Assembly: GCF_000003605.2 (NCBI RefSeq)
Contig: NW_003127221.1
Coordinates: 1-10,520, forward strand
DNA: 10,520 nucleotides
Source: Saccoglossus kowalevskii
Taxonomy: Eukaryota; Hemichordata; Enteropneusta; Harrimaniidae
Direction of reading: 5' to 3'
How positions within the stretch are numbered: position 1 is the stretch's first letter; the number at the start of each line of letters is the position of its first letter. Below are positions 8,000 to 10,520 of this stretch, one piece after another. The notes beneath the pieces are model-generated. The model did no database searches. It was not told where the DNA came from and worked only from the letters and a program-made list of their open reading frames with translations. The translations under genes and the position numbers were made by a program.

Positions 8000-8427
8000 A
8001 GTCTACATCACTGCCTTACATTGCATACTTACAGCTAACACAGTCTACGTCACTGCCTTACATTGCATACTTACAGCTAACATAGTCTACATCACTGCCT
8101 TACATTGCATACTTACAGCTAACATAGTCTACATCACTGCCTTACATTGCATACTTACAGCTAACATACAGTCTACATCACTGCCTTACATTACATACTT
8201 ACAGCTAACATAGTCTACATCACTGCCTTACATTCCATACTTACAGCTAACATAGTCTACATCACTGCCTTACATTGCATACTTACAGCTAACATTCAGT
8301 CTACATCACTGCCTTACATTGCATACTTACAGCTAACATTCAGTCTACATCACTGCCTTACATTGCATACTTACAGCTAACATTCAGTCTACATCACTGC
8401 CTTACATTGCATACTTACAGCTAACAT
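7656..8427 (+). repeat. Segment with rare-variant block, core and P run-in
   Basis: After the rare-variant block (7656-7999) comes a core (8000-8211), then AT, ATTC, ATTC, ATTC, AT up to the P monomer at 8428. The monomer at 8212 has C at 8235 (CATTCCAT). The run of three ATTC monomers (8254, 8298, 8342) is one longer than usual. Compared with 380-763 the segment lacks two monomers (86 bp) before the core and is otherwise collinear up to 8297. Confidence 0.9.
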
Positions 8428-9073
8428 AGTCTACACCACTGTCTTACATTACATACTTACAGCTAACATTCAGTCTACATCACTGCCTTACATTGCATAC
8501 TTACAGCTAACATACAGCCTACATCACTGCCTTACATTGCATACTTACAGCTAACATACAGTCTACATCACTGCCTTACATTGCATACTTACAGCTAACA
8601 TAGTCTACATCACTGCCTTACATTGCATACTTACAGCTAACATTCAGTCTACATCACTGCCTTACATTGCATACTTACAGCTAACATTCAGTCTACATCA
8701 CTGCCTTACATTGCATACTTACAGCTAACACAGTCTACATCACTGCCTTACATTGCATACTTACAGCTAACATAGTCTACATCACTGCCTTACATTGCAT
8801 ACTTACAGCTAACATAGTCTACATCACTGCCTTACATTGCATACATACAGCTAACATACAGTCTACATCACTGCCTTACATTACATACTTACAGCTAACA
8901 TAGTCTACATCACTGCCTTACATTGCATACTTACAGCTAACATAGTCTACATCACTGCCTTACATTGCATACTTACAGCTAACATTCAGTCTACATCACT
9001 GCCTTACATTGCATACTTACAGCTAACATTCAGTCTACAACACTGCCTTACATTGCATACTTACAGCTAACAT
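8428..9073 (+). repeat. HOR copy, 15-monomer 646-bp form, second example
   Basis: It has the same monomer string as 1192-1837, offset by 7236 bp. By eye two substitutions separate them: A at 8845 (CATACATACAG for CATACTTACAG) and A at 9040 (CTACAACACTG). The C3 monomer is at 8516 and the core at 8690-8901. Confidence 0.92.
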
Positions 9074-9887
9074 AGTCTACACCACTGTCTTACATTACAT
9101 ACTTACAGCTAACATTCAGTCTACATCACTGCCTTACATTGCATACTTACAGCTAACATACAGCCTACATCACTGCCTTACATTGCATACTTACAGCTAA
9201 CATAGTCTACATCACTGCCTTACATTGCATACTTACAGCTAACATAGTCTACATCACTGCCTTACATTGCATACTTACAGCTAACATAGTCTACATCACT
9301 GCCTTACATTGCATACTTACAGCTAACATAGTCTACATCACTGCCTTACATTGCATACTTACAGCTAACATTCAGTCTACACCACTGCCTTACATTGCAT
9401 ACTTACAGCTAACATTCAGTCTACACCACTGCCTTACATTGCATACTTACAGCTAACATTCAGTCTACATCACTGCCTTACATTGCATACTTACAGCTAA
9501 CACAGTCTACATCACTGCCTTACATTGCATACTTACAGCTAACATAGTCTACATCACTGCCTTACATTGCATACTTACAGCTAACATAGTCTACATCACT
9601 GCCTTACATTGCATACTTACAGCTAACATACAGTCTACATCACTGCCTTACATTACATACTTACAGCTAACATAGTCTACATCACTGCCTTACATTACAT
9701 ACTTACAGCTAACATAGTCTACATCACTGCCTTACATTGCATACTTACAGCTAACATAGTCTACATCACTGCCTTACATTGCATACTTACAGCTAACATT
9801 CAGTCTACATCACTGCCTTACATTGCATACTTACAGCTAACATTCAGTCTACATCACTGCCTTACATTGCATACTTACAGCTAACAT
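9074..9887 (+). repeat. Expanded HOR, 19 monomers, 814 bp
   Basis: Order is P-ATTC, ATAC, C3-AT, AT, AT, AT, ATTC, ATTC, ATTC, core (9462-9673), A24-AT, AT, ATTC, ATTC, AT. It is the longest complete P-to-P unit with an ordinary monomer set. It has a run of four AT monomers (9162-9329), two neighbouring monomers with T9C only (9374 and 9418), and a duplicated A24-AT monomer after the core (9674). Each gain is a whole-monomer step. Confidence 0.9.
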
Positions 9888-10403
9888 AGTCTACACCACT
9901 GTCTTACATTACATACTTACAGCTAACATTCAGTCTACATCACTGCCTTACATTGCATACTTACAGCTAACATACAGCCTACATCACTGCCTTACATTGC
10001 ATACTTACAGCTAACATACAGTCTACATCACTGCCTTACATTACATACTTACAGCTAACACAGTCTACATCACTGCCTTACATTGCATACTTACAGCTAA
10101 CATAGTCTACATCACTGCCTTACATTGCATACTTACAGCTAACATAGTCTACATCACTGCCTTACATTGCATACTTACAGCTAACATACAGTCTACATCA
10201 CTGCCTTACATTACATACTTACAGCTAACATAGTCTACATCACTGCCTTACATAGCATACTTACAGCTAACATAGTCTACATCACTGCCTTACATTGCAT
10301 ACTTACAGCTAACATTCAGTCTACATCACTGCCTTACATTGCATACTTACAGCTAACATTCAGTCTACATCACTGCCTTACATTGCATACTTACAGCTAA
10401 CAT
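9888..10403 (+). repeat. HOR copy, 12 monomers, 516 bp
   Basis: Order is P-ATTC, ATAC, C3-ATAC, core (10020-10231), AT with A at 10254 (CATAGCAT), ATTC, ATTC, AT. The first core monomer also carries A24, unlike the other cores. It resembles the 514-bp unit at 5586, which likewise goes from C3-ATAC directly to the core. Confidence 0.9.
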
Positions 10404-10520
10404 AGTCTACATCACTGCCTTACATTGCATACTTACAGCTAACATAGTCTACATCACTGCCTTACATTGCATACTTACAGCTAACATACAGTCTACATCA
10501 CTGCCTTACATTACATACTT
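10404..10520 (+). repeat. Right-edge monomers, expected P monomer missing
   Basis: After the ATTC, ATTC, AT run-in that normally precedes a P monomer, 10404 instead continues with AT, ATAC and a partial A24 monomer cut off by the window end. The run 10362-10520 thus reads as a core lacking its AC monomer, as at 6277. This is a register switch at a monomer boundary. Confidence 0.88.

Larger units (their letters stand above)
1..10520 (+). repeat. Satellite array of 42/44-bp monomers with higher-order repeat structure
   Basis: The entire window is a direct tandem array. Each monomer runs AGTCTACATCACTGC, then CTTACATTGCATACTTACAG, then CTAAC plus a short junction of 2 or 4 bases. By hand I count about 243 complete monomers between 36 and 10489: roughly half 42 bp, half 44 bp, and four of odd length. 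No monomer is inverted. The consensus 42-mer holds 13 A, 13 T, 12 C and 4 G, so it is 38% GC with strong C-over-G bias on this strand, and it contains no CpG. Stops (TAA in CTAAC contexts, TAG at AT-junctions) and 2-bp length changes make sustained coding impossible. Most monomers match the consensus exactly or at all but one to three columns, which implies active homogenisation by unequal exchange or gene conversion. I do not recognise the family by name. A eukaryotic satellite is inferred from size and HOR structure. Confidence 0.97.

Noticed and set aside
36-10489. Telomeric repeat or rDNA spacer
   Set aside because: No TTAGGG-type or related short telomere motif is repeated and no rRNA sequence is visible. 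The unit is a 42/44-bp satellite monomer.
1-10520. CRISPR array
   Set aside because: Repeats of this size can trigger array finders, but there are no unique spacers: the entire 42-44 bp period is conserved, and only a 2-4 base junction varies. No cas-like coding sequence is present.
1-10520. Repetitive protein gene (in-frame 14-residue repeats from the 42-bp unit)
   Set aside because: The 44-bp monomers shift the frame by two bases every few units, and stops (TAA, TAG) appear repeatedly in the resulting frames on the plus strand. The minus strand is similarly rich in TAG, TAA and TGA, so no long frame survives.

Overview
The whole window is one uninterrupted head-to-tail tandem repeat. By hand I count about 243 complete monomers plus a partial one at each end, all in the same orientation, with a mean length close to 43 bp. 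I see no protein-coding gene, RNA gene, transposable element, CRISPR array or unique flanking DNA. Satellite arrays of this length with nested higher-order structure are typical of eukaryotic heterochromatin (centromeric, subtelomeric or sex-chromosome). I infer a eukaryote, probably an animal, but the sequence does not identify the species. Both window ends lie inside the array, so its true length and flanks are unknown.

Notation used below: a monomer is phased to begin at AGTCTAC. Columns 1-15 read AGTCTACATCACTGC, 16-35 read CTTACATTGCATACTTACAG, and the end reads CTAAC followed by a variable junction. Junctions are AT or AC (42-bp monomers), or ATTC, ATAC or ACAC (44 bp). Single monomers of 40, 41, 45 and 46 bp also occur. 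Diagnostic alleles are: 'P' monomers (T9C + C15T + G24A, always together), 'A24' monomers (G24A alone), 'C3' monomers (T3C, AGCCTAC) and 'G4' monomers (C4G, AGTGTAC).

Layout: 1-35 is a partial monomer. 36-1191 is a stretch with no P monomer. From 1192 the array is punctuated by 20 P monomers that delimit higher-order repeats (HORs). The commonest are a 14-monomer 602-bp form (1838, 6619) and a 15-monomer 646-bp form (1192, 8428). There is also a 6-monomer form of about 260 bp (3472, 5282). Inside most HORs sits an invariant 5-monomer, 212-bp core with junction order AC-AT-AT-ATAC-(A24)AT, present 13 times. At 3904-3991 two strongly diverged, CpG-containing monomers break the homogeneity. At 7395-7655 there is a cluster of damaged monomers, and just after it a rare block (7656-7999) repeats 36-379 at a distance of 7620 bp.

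The most notable signals are the layered HOR organisation, the diverged CpG/TA-rich island with its flanking G4 monomers, and the long-range block duplication abutting the decayed cluster. A fourth is that nearly every monomer carries ATACTTAC, so a minus-strand transcript would hold hundreds of GUAAGUAU sites matching the 5' end of U1 snRNA. The last is an observation about sequence; any function is speculative.
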